In this document: positions 44,940 through 52,925 of the stretch, one piece after another
How the letters are laid out: each line of letters starts with the position of its first letter
How positions within the stretch are numbered: the first letter of the stretch is position 1
IMG/VR virus record: IMGVR_UViG_3300042540_000949
Coordinates: 1 to 64,000 of that record
DNA: 64,000 bases
Strand: one strand, 5' to 3'
From: a virus
The notes under the pieces: generated by a model
The model's database searches: none
What the model was told of the DNA's origin: nothing
The model's input: the letters and a program-made list of their open reading frames with translations, nothing else
Program-made: the position numbers and the translations under genes

Positions 44940-45737
44940 TCAAGGATAATCAGACGCAAATGTGCTTCCTGCAAGAGCGGGAGTTGTATTTTGTGGAATC
45001 TGAGACAATGCAAGGGCCGTTTCATGTGTTCCAGAGTTTGTTATAACATGCTTTACGCCAATTATGTAATAATGACCGTTCAACAATGACTGGCCCGGAT
45101 AATATGGATAACCGCTAGCAGCATTTACATTCAGGAACACCAATTGTCCTATTTTGAGATTGAAATCACCAGCCACAGTGATATTCATCTTTTTTCCATA
45201 TTTTAAACCATCCAAAAATTCTGCACGCAGAATTGGAGTTTCTTTTGGTGTATTCCAGAATGTGGCGACATTTAATCGTAATTTTACATAGGCATGAAAA
45301 TCTGGACCGAGATCAGGACATGTACAACTAAATGGTGCCGAAGGTGTCCCCCAAAGACAACCTAGCCACGATTCACCCAAATTGGATACAATTTCTTCAC
45401 ATTCATATTGTGGTTCATCCAAATATAAATCAATAGGAGCAAAAGTATCTTCTATTCCACTTGCTGGTTTTGTTGCCCCTTTCCAAAGATCTAAAATGTA
45501 TGCTGGAGGTCCACACGGTCCAGCAGGCCCAACCGTCATGCCTTTGATAAATCCAATTTTTTCTGCTATACCTTTTACACTTGGAAATCTATCAAAGCAT
45601 TCAGCAAAAGTATCTGGTGATCCACATAAGCCTCTTGTAATGGTAGAGTTGGCGCATTCATATGCACCCTTTGAATTGGGTGCATAAAAAGCATTCTTTG
45701 AGTCAGTGGATCCATATGTTATGATTTGTTTTGACAT
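44940..45737 (-). CDS. Hub protein C-terminal module (gp27 C-terminal-like)
   Basis: About 265 residues from the ATG at 45737 (MSKQIITYGSTDSKN), one base after the stop of the large hub gene. It has a GPAGPCGPP turn, several Cys residues and a C-terminal beta domain (LKIGQLVFLNV then YYIIGVKHVITNSGTHETAL). That ending resembles the C-terminus of T4 gp27 (PGVKIIFND ... YVDEVIHEL). Together with the 657-residue protein this looks like a gp27-type hub divided over two genes. The match is by pattern only. Confidence 0.5.
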   Translation of the reverse strand: MSKQIITYGSTDSKNAFYAPNSKGAYECANSTITRGLCGSPDTFAECFDRFPSVKGIAEKIGFIKGMTVGPAGPCGPPAYILDLWKGATKPASGIEDTFAPIDLYLDEPQYECEEIVSNLGESWLGCLWGTPSAPFSCTCPDLGPDFHAYVKLRLNVATFWNTPKETPILRAEFLDGLKYGKKMNITVAGDFNLKIGQLVFLNVNAASGYPYYPGQSLLNGHYYIIGVKHVITNSGTHETALALSQIPQNTTPALAGSTFASDYP

Positions 45738-45738
45738 A

Positions 45739-47712
45739 TTATGGTGTTCCTGTATCGCAGCATCCGTCAACTACGTTTTCTGCTATAAAGTAATACAAAA
45801 CATTTTCACCATCGGTATATTTGCATATTTTGGCTATGTGATAAATGTCACCACCAGTTCCCGGTGTAAATGTACTTGATGATTCACCGATAGGTCTATA
45901 ATTAAACCCACTGGGCAAACAAGAAGGAACCCAACCAGGTGCCAAATAATTTCCTGTTGTACCACGTTCATTTAGATTTATAGCCCAAGTTTCATCTTGA
46001 GTTGGAGAAGACGCTAACCCCGAAGGCTTCCAATTTTCAATTTGATGGAAGTAAATTCCTCCACATGCGCCACACGCCCCGCATGCACCTCCCGCCCCAC
46101 AAGCACCACACGCACCAGAACTTCCAGAAAACTGCAATTCGTTCCATCTATAACGATATATATTTGCCCCTGACGTTCCTTTAGTTGAATCTAATTCATA
46201 TCTAGTTAATGCGGCAAAGAAACAGTTTTCTCCACTTTCTTTTCCCATGCAACATAGTACATAACCAACAAAGTTTTGTAATTCTATTTTTCTGTATAAC
46301 TCTAATTGCTTTTGTGCACCACAAAGACCCTTTTCAAATGAACGATATCTTCCGTTAATGACTTTTTGTAAATTTGTATTTACACCAATAATTCCGCCAG
46401 CATCTGGATAATTTGGATCCAGTGGAGTCAAATCAAACATATTTTTCCACATTTCGGTGTTGTCAACGTAAGGCATATAACCGGAAGATCCCATCAAATT
46501 CATATTTTTATATGCCGAATCAGTTCCAAATACTTGTCCTATGTGAGTTAAATGACTAACATGATTCATGGAGTCTAGATCGTCATAATAACCCCAGTGA
46601 TTTGTATAGTGCAATTGATCTGATCCTGGGATTGCAGTCGCCCCCGGTGCTGTTGTTATCAATTCAATGTTATATTTTTGTCCTTCATCTTGGTATTGAT
46701 ATGACAAATCAGAATAAATTCGTAAATCTTTTTCTCCATTATCTGCACACAAACCGGGTGGCAAAACATCCAACACCTTTGGAGTTTTTCTAATGTAATA
46801 GTAATTTTTTGAAATGAATTGATATGCTGGATCTGTACTGAAGAAATAAATTTTTCTATACAGTTTTGTTGGATCTATTCCAGAGCCTGCTGGTGGTGTC
46901 ATTTTTTGCAAAACAGCTTCACCATCATAGATACCAAAATTTCTATTATTTGTATAAACTATTCCATTTACAACAGATGTTGTTCGATTGTCTATATTTC
47001 CAAAAGAAGGATCGGAATTTAGTTTATCATCATATCTAAATGCCTTAAAATTAACTGTTCCATCAAATTCAGTCCAAAACATGTAAGTAGGTAATCTACT
47101 ATTATATTCTAAAGCATTTGTAGTAAGATAATTTAAGTAATTTAACGCATTGTCCGATACCATTTCTTCGCGGGAATCCATGGTATTAATTGGGCGATAC
47201 AAAACATAGTTTGAAGTAATATCATTGTATCCACCACTGTAACCAAAAAAACTGGATTTTACTCTAGCAACAAAATCATGAATAAATTCTACTGATGGTT
47301 TTTTGTTTCCCAATAGTTGGTTTAAAGAAGTTTGTTGTGCTTTTTTGTAATAGGTGTTTGTAAAATATATGCCAACAAAGTTTTCTTCTGTTTCCGATGC
47401 TGCGTTGTTTAAGTAACTTACGCTAGTGATATCTAAATTCCACACATTTGAATTAAAAAATTCAACATAAATTTTAGATATTTCAAATTGTTTTATTCTT
47501 GAGACAATGTCCTTGGTATCTCTTACAATCAAAACTCCATTTGGAAAAATGTCATTGACATTTTCAACAAACTCAATTCTTTCAAATTGACATTCTGTGT
47601 TTTGTCTTAAAATATTAAGTCGAACAGTAGTTGATGGAATAGACTCATCATCAAGGTAAATGGCCTTAATAGTAGAATATGCAGGATTATACTGTGATTG
47701 TGTGTTTGCCAT
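45739..47712 (-). CDS. Baseplate hub protein, gp27-like N-terminal and middle
   Basis: A 657-residue protein. The N-terminal part (VRLNILRQNTECQFERIEF, then PNGVLIVRDTKDIVSRIK) and YMFWTEFDGTVNFKAFRYDD resemble the first domains of T4 gp27 hub. The middle region is large and beta-rich. Near residues 545-570 it has a Gly/Ala/Cys repeat in which GAC triplets recur about seven times, an odd flexible or metal/disulfide-prone loop. A CTAAATA promoter ends 10 bases before the ATG. Confidence 0.6.
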   Translation of the reverse strand: MANTQSQYNPAYSTIKAIYLDDESIPSTTVRLNILRQNTECQFERIEFVENVNDIFPNGVLIVRDTKDIVSRIKQFEISKIYVEFFNSNVWNLDITSVSYLNNAASETEENFVGIYFTNTYYKKAQQTSLNQLLGNKKPSVEFIHDFVARVKSSFFGYSGGYNDITSNYVLYRPINTMDSREEMVSDNALNYLNYLTTNALEYNSRLPTYMFWTEFDGTVNFKAFRYDDKLNSDPSFGNIDNRTTSVVNGIVYTNNRNFGIYDGEAVLQKMTPPAGSGIDPTKLYRKIYFFSTDPAYQFISKNYYYIRKTPKVLDVLPPGLCADNGEKDLRIYSDLSYQYQDEGQKYNIELITTAPGATAIPGSDQLHYTNHWGYYDDLDSMNHVSHLTHIGQVFGTDSAYKNMNLMGSSGYMPYVDNTEMWKNMFDLTPLDPNYPDAGGIIGVNTNLQKVINGRYRSFEKGLCGAQKQLELYRKIELQNFVGYVLCCMGKESGENCFFAALTRYELDSTKGTSGANIYRYRWNELQFSGSSGACGACGAGGACGACGACGGIYFHQIENWKPSGLASSPTQDETWAINLNERGTTGNYLAPGWVPSCLPSGFNYRPIGESSSTFTPGTGGDIYHIAKICKYTDGENVLYYFIAENVVDGCCDTGTP

Positions 47713-47715
47713 TAC

Positions 47716-48558
47716 TCATGAATATTTAGTGGTCACATACAAACCCTTCAGAACACCAATCTGTTCTGGGAGGTAGGCATTTATGTTTTTTGATTGTTGT
47801 TCCACTACTTGAACTTCAGTGACATCTATGGGCGTAGAAGATGTCGTTGTAGTAGTTGTTGTCGATTTAGTTGATGATGTTTTTGTTTTTCTGGAAGAAA
47901 CCAGTTCTTCAATTTTTCCTTCTTCTGAAAGTTCTACTTTTACAACTTCCTTTGTAGCACTTTTTGAGTTGGTTGGATAAAATTGTTTTTGAATCGTATA
48001 TGTTCCACCAGAAGTTGGAGAGATGATAACAATGTTTGAACCAGTTAATCCATCTTGCAAAATAAATGAATATGTTGCACCCCTTTGATCCTTGATGATC
48101 ATCGTGTCTTTGTAGTAATGAACACTTTCAATTATTGAGAGTGGACCATTTAAGTCAAAGTTTCCAACCGACTTATAGGAATAAGATCCACCAGTATTTA
48201 AAACATAGGGAGCTATGATGCTTCCTTTTGGGAAGGTAAATGCAGTTGCTCCTGTTGGTGAATCTGTAATTTTTAAAGTTGTCTTTACTTCATTTTCTTC
48301 AATGTAAATTGTTGTATTCGGAACAGGCAAAGTAAATGGATTAATTGTTTTATTTGCCAAGACAAACATCCAAAAGGAATTAATGTCAGAATAAACCGTG
48401 TATGCTTTTTCAAGAAGAGTCGATTTAGTATCAATTGTTACGGGAGAAACACTGATGTTAGCCAAATTTGGATCAATGTAAGTAAAAAAATCAGATATGG
48501 AAAAAGTTCCAATCGTTGATTCAAATGGCTTTGATGGAATATTTGCAAAATATTTCAT
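47716..48558 (-). CDS. Putative baseplate wedge protein gp53-like
   Basis: A 280-residue protein. The segment YSDINSFWMFVLANKTINPF resembles the YWVLLMCNDNYDP helix of T4 gp53. After a beta-rich centre there is a Ser/Thr-rich linker (SSTKSTTTTTTTSST) then a short ordered tail. It lies between the hub genes and gp48, where baseplate genes are expected. The gp53 assignment is tentative. Confidence 0.45.
   Translation of the reverse strand: MKYFANIPSKPFESTIGTFSISDFFTYIDPNLANISVSPVTIDTKSTLLEKAYTVYSDINSFWMFVLANKTINPFTLPVPNTTIYIEENEVKTTLKITDSPTGATAFTFPKGSIIAPYVLNTGGSYSYKSVGNFDLNGPLSIIESVHYYKDTMIIKDQRGATYSFILQDGLTGSNIVIISPTSGGTYTIQKQFYPTNSKSATKEVVKVELSEEGKIEELVSSRKTKTSSTKSTTTTTTTSSTPIDVTEVQVVEQQSKNINAYLPEQIGVLKGLYVTTKYS
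47723..47729 (-). promoter_or_regulatory. Late promoter of the hub genes, CTAAATA
   Basis: Minus-strand CTAAATA overlapping the end of the gp53-like gene (just inside it) and ending 10 bases before the ATG at 47712. No good Shine-Dalgarno. Confidence 0.6.
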
Positions 48559-48560
48559 GA

Positions 48561-49400
48561 TTATGCACTAGGCCCAAAGACGGCATAAGAAATTTCAGAT
48601 TTGGACAAAATTGCACCTTGACCATATTCTGTAGGTATTCCGGGTGCATATGTTCCGGTTTCGAATTCAGTAAAGAGCAATCCAAGAAGGGTGACTGAAG
48701 ATGCACCGTTTGGGAGATATCGTACCACGCTGTCAGCATCATCGTTCTTTTTGACAAACACGTTTTGGAGAACACAAACCAATGGCTCTCCAAGCCAATT
48801 TGCGGTTAAATTTCCTTCACCACCAAATGCAGGAACGTTTCCTTTAGTTACAGCCATAGTCCAAAGACCTTGTGGATAAGTTCTTTCGGGCAGATCAGCA
48901 ACTTGTGGATAAGATGCTTTTCTAAATGACCCAACAATTTGTTCTACATTCAATGATTCTTCTGGGGTTTTTGGAACAAAGATATATTGAAAGGAATATT
49001 GTTTTCTTCCTTCAGATACCATGGTGGCTTCGGCTATATTGCTAAATCTTCGGTAGGTTGATGTGGCAAACATTCTTTCATGGAAGAAAAGCATTGGTTG
49101 CAACATTCTTGACAACATTTGAACTCCACCTTCACCAAACATGTTTCCACCCATATTGGCAACACCAGCGCGAGTTAAAATGGGTCCAACAGGATTGTTG
49201 TTGCTTTCACCAAAGTTATGTTGGATTTGGTATCCGGGTTCCTTTGGCATGGGGAGTTTAATGTGAATTTGAGCCCGGTCAACCACCCCTGCACGGGTTC
49301 TTTCACTATTTTTTAATGAGTAAGGTGCAGCGTAAAAGTTCAACCATAATGGTTGTTCTTGTTCATATATTCCCAATGGATACTGATATCTTGAAGCCAT
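48561..49400 (-). CDS. 48: Baseplate tail-tube cap protein gp48-like
   Basis: A 279-residue protein starting MASRYQYPLGIYEQEQPLW, the YPLDL-type opening common to gp48 and gp54 proteins, with a Gly-rich hinge near 85-95, AEATMVSEGRKQYSFQYIF and repeated beta strands ending YAVFGPSA. Gp48 caps the baseplate centre and starts the tail tube. The late promoter is 8 bases upstream of its ATG, back-to-back with the gp4 promoter. Confidence 0.65.
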   Translation of the reverse strand: MASRYQYPLGIYEQEQPLWLNFYAAPYSLKNSERTRAGVVDRAQIHIKLPMPKEPGYQIQHNFGESNNNPVGPILTRAGVANMGGNMFGEGGVQMLSRMLQPMLFFHERMFATSTYRRFSNIAEATMVSEGRKQYSFQYIFVPKTPEESLNVEQIVGSFRKASYPQVADLPERTYPQGLWTMAVTKGNVPAFGGEGNLTANWLGEPLVCVLQNVFVKKNDDADSVVRYLPNGASSVTLLGLLFTEFETGTYAPGIPTEYGQGAILSKSEISYAVFGPSA

Positions 49401-49408
49401 CTCTATAC

Positions 49409-49415
49409 TATTTAG
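49409..49415 (-). promoter_or_regulatory. Late promoter of gp48, CTAAATA
   Basis: Minus-strand CTAAATA ending 8 bases before the ATG at 49400. The divergent gp4 promoter starts 10 bases away on the other strand. Confidence 0.65.
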
Positions 49416-49425
49416 ATAAAATTAC

Positions 49426-49432
49426 CTAAATA
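49426..49432 (+). promoter_or_regulatory. Late promoter of gp4, CTAAATA
   Basis: Plus-strand CTAAATA followed by TTTTT and the gp4 ATG at 49438. Only 5 bases separate motif and start codon. Confidence 0.65.
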
Positions 49433-49437
49433 TTTTT

Positions 49438-49869
49438 ATGGCATATAAGACCAAATTTATACCCACAAACAAGGAAAAATATGTAGGGGATGTAGGCAAG
49501 ATAACATGCAGATCCTTGTGGGAAAGGAATGTATGCAAATTTTGTGATCAAACCCCAAATGTATTAAAGTGGTCTTTTGAAGAAATTATAGTACCTTATA
49601 CAAGCCCTCTTGACAGAAAACAACATAACTATTTTCCAGACTTTGTAATTCAATTCAAAAATGATTCTGGAATAAACACTTGGATGGTTGAAGTTAAACC
49701 TAAAAAACAAACAGTATTGAAAGAAAATGCATCAAAGAAGGAAAAAATTACTTGGATTATCAATAATGCAAAGTGGGATGCTGCCAAGAAGTATTGTGAA
49801 AAAAACAACATGGAATTCAAAATAATCACAGAAAAAGAAATTTTTTCAAATGCCAACACCAATTATTGA
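49438..49869 (+). CDS. 4: Head completion nuclease-fold protein gp4
   Basis: A 143-residue protein that aligns well with T4 gp4: MAYKTKFIPTNKEKYVGDV, ITCRSLWERNVCKFCD, WSFEEIIVPY, YFPDFVIQF and MVEVKPKKQ. The PDF ... EVKPK residues make a PD-(D/E)xK nuclease site. In T4, gp4 is needed to finish heads after packaging. It overlaps the following tube-fold gene by 20 bases. Confidence 0.93.
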   Translation: MAYKTKFIPTNKEKYVGDVGKITCRSLWERNVCKFCDQTPNVLKWSFEEIIVPYTSPLDRKQHNYFPDFVIQFKNDSGINTWMVEVKPKKQTVLKENASKKEKITWIINNAKWDAAKKYCEKNNMEFKIITEKEIFSNANTNY

Positions 49870-50428
49870 TATCAAACAATTTTTTGATCGTCATAATGGC
49901 CTTCAAAGAGATAATCGTTTCTCAGTGAGTTTTGAAGGACTGCCTCAAGGTTTGCCTAGTTTAGGTGAACCCGGAAACAGTTTAAAAACAGCAATGGTTG
50001 AAATGGGAACCAGAGCAATGGACACGGTGGCAGATAACTTAATTGGTTATGGTCCGGGAAGAATGGTTCCTCGGTATCAAAAATTTCCAGGTGGAGTATT
50101 ATTGACCATACCTGTAACAAACGATCACCATGCAACAAATTTTTTCAATGCTTGGTTTAATCTTCTTTACGGTGGTGGAAGACTAAGAGGGGCGCTTTCA
50201 TCACCATTTCAATTGACATGGTACCACGAAACCATCTATCCAACAAAAATGATTGTAGATGCCTTAGATCCAAATGGAAATGTCAATCGCAAATTTACGT
50301 TTTTTGAAGTGTACCCCATGGAAACAATTCCATTTCAATTTTCCATGGAAAACAATAATCAGTTTTTAAAATATAGTATTTTGATGAACTATAGAGAATT
50401 TACAATGAGTGAGCAATTAAATGCCTAA
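49850..50428 (+). CDS. Tube-fold baseplate protein (gp54/gp19-like)
   Basis: A 192-residue protein: IKQFFDRHNGLQRDNRFSV, then GRMVPRYQKFPGGVLLTIPV and YPMETIPFQFSMENNN. The 'NGLQRDNRF' start and the Pro-Gly-Gly strand pair are those of gp19-type tube proteins. Gene order next to gp48 suggests the baseplate ring from which the tail tube grows (gp54 role). It is the fourth tube-fold protein in the window. Its stop overlaps the gp26 start by eight bases. Confidence 0.5.
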   Translation: MPTPIIDIKQFFDRHNGLQRDNRFSVSFEGLPQGLPSLGEPGNSLKTAMVEMGTRAMDTVADNLIGYGPGRMVPRYQKFPGGVLLTIPVTNDHHATNFFNAWFNLLYGGGRLRGALSSPFQLTWYHETIYPTKMIVDALDPNGNVNRKFTFFEVYPMETIPFQFSMENNNQFLKYSILMNYREFTMSEQLNA

Positions 50429-51092
50429 TACAAATATATTCGATAATATTAATAATTTTATTCAAACGTATGAAACAACTTTGCCTTTTTCTCAAAAAAA
50501 GGTTTCATTTAGACCCTTTAGAGTAAAGGATGCCAAAATACTTGGTCTGATTCTTCAGGAAGACAACAAAAAATTGGCTTTCAAAAACATGGTAGAATTG
50601 TTGAAAAACACAACTACCGAAGCTGAGATTGATGATCTTTGTTTAGCCGATGCAGAATACTTATTCCTGCAAATAAGATCCAAAAGTGTCGATGAGATAT
50701 TGAATTTGGTGTACCAAGAAGAAAAGATACAAGTTCAAATTGCAGACATAAAGTATAGAAATCAAATTGCAGAACAGGAAATTTCAATAGGTCCAAACAT
50801 TTCTTTGGTATTGAGAACACCAACTGTAAAAGATTTGCTAAGACTTGAAACCTTTGACAAACAAGAATATGGTAAAGCCTGCATTGAAAAAATTATCGCA
50901 AATGGTGAAATATACAAACTAAACAAGTTTGTTACCGAAGACATCAAATCATCAATAGACAATCTTCCTCTTTCCGTATTGTCAAAAATAGATGTATTTT
51001 TAAAGAAACAACCTGAACTATACATCAACTTGCAGTTGACTGATGAACAAAAGGAGGTATCTGGTCTTCTAAATTTTTTTACCTTTCGGTAA
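50421..51092 (+). CDS. 26: gp26-like baseplate assembly protein (0-frame product)
   Basis: A 223-residue protein with KKVSFRPFRVKDAKILGLIL near 24-44 and IGPNISLVLRTPTVKDLLRL near 130-150, the paired motifs of the T4 gp26 baseplate family. Near its end the mRNA has a run of seven T bases, a 7-base spacer and a perfect stem, which would redirect a share of ribosomes into a 68-residue extension. The 0-frame version ends NFFTFR. It is likely a hub/tail assembly chaperone and not a major virion part. Confidence 0.7.
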   Translation: MPNTNIFDNINNFIQTYETTLPFSQKKVSFRPFRVKDAKILGLILQEDNKKLAFKNMVELLKNTTTEAEIDDLCLADAEYLFLQIRSKSVDEILNLVYQEEKIQVQIADIKYRNQIAEQEISIGPNISLVLRTPTVKDLLRLETFDKQEYGKACIEKIIANGEIYKLNKFVTEDIKSSIDNLPLSVLSKIDVFLKKQPELYINLQLTDEQKEVSGLLNFFTFR

Positions 51093-51133
51093 AGTTTATT
51101 GATCTGAGAGATTATTTCAGCACAAACTTTACC
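51074..51133 (+). promoter_or_regulatory. Programmed -1 frameshift signal
   Basis: Seven T bases (51074-51080) give the slip site T-TTT-TTT in the gp26 frame. A 7-base spacer (51081-51087) precedes a perfect 10-bp inverted repeat (51088-51097 with 51124-51133) whose loop holds a smaller CTGA/TCAG pair. A -1 slip at this site leads straight into the open frame that ends at 51286. Slip site, spacing and stem match known -1 signals. Confidence 0.75.
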
Positions 51134-51286
51134 ATGATGAACAATTTTTCTTGGTCTTTGCAAGACATAGAAAACATGGTTTATTGGGAAAGAGAAATAT
51201 ATGTTAAGTTGATTGCTGAATTCAAACAGAAAAAAGAGCAGCAAATGATGGAACAGATGTACAAACAAAATTACAATAGCCTATGA
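51080..51286 (+). CDS. Frameshift extension of the gp26 product (gp51-like tail)
   Basis: Read in the -1 frame from the slip site, codons run YLSVKFIDLRDYFSTNF then MMNNFSWSLQDIENMVYWE and EREIYVKLIAEF, ending at TGA 51284-51286, so the fused protein is about 288 residues. The extension has no stop codon for its whole length, starts exactly at the slip site and its own first ATG (51134) has no Shine-Dalgarno, which favours access by frameshift. Length and Trp/Tyr-Glu-Arg composition recall the T part of G/GT tail assembly chaperones. It overlaps the next start codon as ATGA. Confidence 0.65.
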   Translation, partial: YLSVKFIDLRDYFSTNFTMMNNFSWSLQDIENMVYWEREIYVKLIAEFKQKKEQQMMEQMYKQNYNSL

Positions 51287-51732
51287 ACGAAGAAAAAGAA
51301 CAAATTACAGAAAATAGATTCTCTTTGGATATGCAAACAGAGATTCAGGCAATGACTCCACTTATTGAGCCTGATCCATTATTGCCTTCCGATATTGTAA
51401 ACATACTTCCTAGCATTGAACTTTCTGAGAGTGTTCCGTTTACGGCAACCGAAATCAAAATAGGAAGTGCTGCAAAAGCACAATTTGCAGAAATTAGTGG
51501 GTTGGACTATTCTGTAACCGATACTGAAATGCTAACCAAGCAGTTTAGTGGCATGGAAACCAAAATCAAAGAACTTCAAGGTGGTTTTCAGGATTTGTAC
51601 AGCAATGCAAAAAATCCAAATTTACCAAATAGTGAAACAGATGATTTTGAGGAAAGACCGACTACTGAACCAAGAAACTTGATATTTGATGAACGGCGTG
51701 CCAAAATGAGTGAGCCACCAAGTTGGGCATAA
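51283..51732 (+). CDS. Unknown protein at end of the tail-assembly unit
   Basis: A 149-residue protein starting MNEEKEQITENRFSLDM and rich in Glu, Thr, Ser and Pro, with a hydrophobic/acidic middle (SGLDYSVTDTEMLTKQF) and an apparently disordered, charged C-terminus. No family recognised. It starts inside the end of the frameshift extension (ATGA) and ends at a strong terminator, so it is the last gene of the gp4-gp26 unit. A tail-assembly or regulatory role is possible. Confidence 0.6.
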   Translation: MNEEKEQITENRFSLDMQTEIQAMTPLIEPDPLLPSDIVNILPSIELSESVPFTATEIKIGSAAKAQFAEISGLDYSVTDTEMLTKQFSGMETKIKELQGGFQDLYSNAKNPNLPNSETDDFEERPTTEPRNLIFDERRAKMSEPPSWA

Positions 51733-51733
51733 A

Positions 51734-51763
51734 TAAAAAAAGCCCCCTTTCGGGGGCTTTTTT
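51734..51763. terminator. Bidirectional terminator
   Basis: Perfect stem AGCCCCC / GGGGGCT with a four-base loop, flanked by A-run on one side and T-run on the other, so it works on both strands. It separates two convergent units and overlaps the gp32 stop. Confidence 0.95.
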
Positions 51764-52620
51764 CAATCGTTCTCCATTTCGGAGAAGTACTGCAGAGGAT
51801 CTTTCTCTTCAACATTTTCCACAACTGAAGATTCCTCCACATCGTCTTCGATGCTCTTGGACTCAGTAAACTGAGCGCGAATATCGTCACCGACAGACTT
51901 CTTGAACCTAGCGTTCAGTTCATCAAAGCTCTTGAACTGGCTCTTGTCCACAAACGGCTTGAGGGGATATTGCTTCTTCCATAGTTCCTCAAGTTTCTTG
52001 TCATCACCACCAAGAAGTGGTGCAGGGGTTGCAAACTCGCTGCGATCATAGTTTACATACCCACCGACATTACGGATCTTGATCTTAAAATCCGCACCTG
52101 TCCAGAAGTTGAACGGATCAACCGCAACCTCATCCTGAAACTCGGGATGGGCGAGGCTCTGAATCTTCTGGAAGATCTTCGTTCCATACTGGTAGAGGAA
52201 GACCTTGCCCTTGTTCTCGGGGTTTGCAGGATCTTCAACGACCAAGATATTGGAAATATAGGTCAACTTGCGCTTTCTCTGACGAGCAATGTTCTTGTCG
52301 TCTTCGATACCACTGTTCCACAGTTCTGTGTTTGCGGCACAGACTGGGCATTTCTCGCCAATCGTAGTAGGGCAGTTCTCGTAGAACCACCCACCCTTGC
52401 CCTTAAAGGTGTGGCTATAGACAGCCACGAAGGGAGTCTCCTCTCCTTCGACTTCGGGAAGAAAGCGGATAACAGCGTATCCGTTTCCAGCCTTGTCGAT
52501 TCCCGGCTTCCAAATCCGTTCATCCTTGTAACTTTCCTTTGCGTTCATCTTCTCCAAACGCTCAGAAAGTTGTGCGACCGAGTTCTTACTCTTCTTTTTA
52601 AAATCTGAAAAATTTCCCAT
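51763..52620 (-). CDS. 32: Single-stranded DNA-binding protein gp32
   Basis: A 285-residue protein with the T4 gp32 layout: a basic N-terminal arm (FSDFKKKSKNSVAQLSERLE), an OB core starting GYAVIRFLPE, a zinc ribbon ending EKCPVCAANTELW, and an acidic C-terminal tail (DDVEESSVVENVEEKDP). It coats single-stranded DNA and organises replication and recombination proteins. Its leader has a 6-bp hairpin next to the ribosome site, which could serve as autoregulatory operator as in T4. Confidence 0.95.
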   Translation of the reverse strand: MGNFSDFKKKSKNSVAQLSERLEKMNAKESYKDERIWKPGIDKAGNGYAVIRFLPEVEGEETPFVAVYSHTFKGKGGWFYENCPTTIGEKCPVCAANTELWNSGIEDDKNIARQRKRKLTYISNILVVEDPANPENKGKVFLYQYGTKIFQKIQSLAHPEFQDEVAVDPFNFWTGADFKIKIRNVGGYVNYDRSEFATPAPLLGGDDKKLEELWKKQYPLKPFVDKSQFKSFDELNARFKKSVGDDIRAQFTESKSIEDDVEESSVVENVEEKDPLQYFSEMEND

Positions 52621-52632
52621 ACTGTTCTTTCC

Positions 52633-52649
52633 CCAAGGATCTACCTTGG
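52633..52649 (-). promoter_or_regulatory. Hairpin in the gp32 leader
   Basis: Minus-strand CCAAGG, five-base loop, CCTTGG, immediately followed by the GG-rich ribosome site and the gp32 ATG. Predicted transcription start is near 52659, so the hairpin is in the mRNA. It may be a translational operator; this is inferred from T4 gp32 autoregulation. Confidence 0.5.
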
Positions 52650-52665
52650 CCTAAATGACTGACGA

Positions 52666-52693
52666 ATTATACAAGCAACTCCAGGTCAGTCAA
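52666..52693 (-). promoter_or_regulatory. Sigma70-type promoter of gp32
   Basis: -35 TTGACT (52688-52693), 16-base spacer, -10 TATAAT (52666-52671) on the minus strand; leader of about 39 bases. Early or middle expression is expected. Confidence 0.75.
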
Positions 52694-52919
52694 CTGGAAG
52701 TTTTTTGTTTTTGTTTTTTTTCAATAGATGCAAATTTTTGGCTTCCTGTTCAATCTTCTCAACAAGAGGCTTTGTCAAAAGTTTGCCAGCAGCAATAGGA
52801 TCAAGACTCATTTCATCTGCCAGTTCAAGTACACAATCCATAAACGACAGATTGGTGCTTAAAGTTCGCTCTATCACCTTGTTTGAAAATTTTTCCTTTG
52901 CTGTGTCGTCTATATACAT
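52686..52919 (-). CDS. 33: Late transcription co-activator gp33
   Basis: A 77-residue protein. The central LSFMDCVLELADEMSLDP and KPLVEKIEQEAKNL parallel the conserved helices of T4 gp33 (MVEEFGMSYLEATTAFLE then IIEKIQSEAI). Gp33 bridges RNA polymerase and the gp45 clamp so that late promoters fire strongly. T4 gp33 is longer (112), so this is a minimal form. The gene lies just upstream of gp32 and appears nearly leaderless. Confidence 0.78.
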   Translation of the reverse strand: MYIDDTAKEKFSNKVIERTLSTNLSFMDCVLELADEMSLDPIAAGKLLTKPLVEKIEQEAKNLHLLKKNKNKKLPVD

Positions 52920-52925
52920 GTTTAT

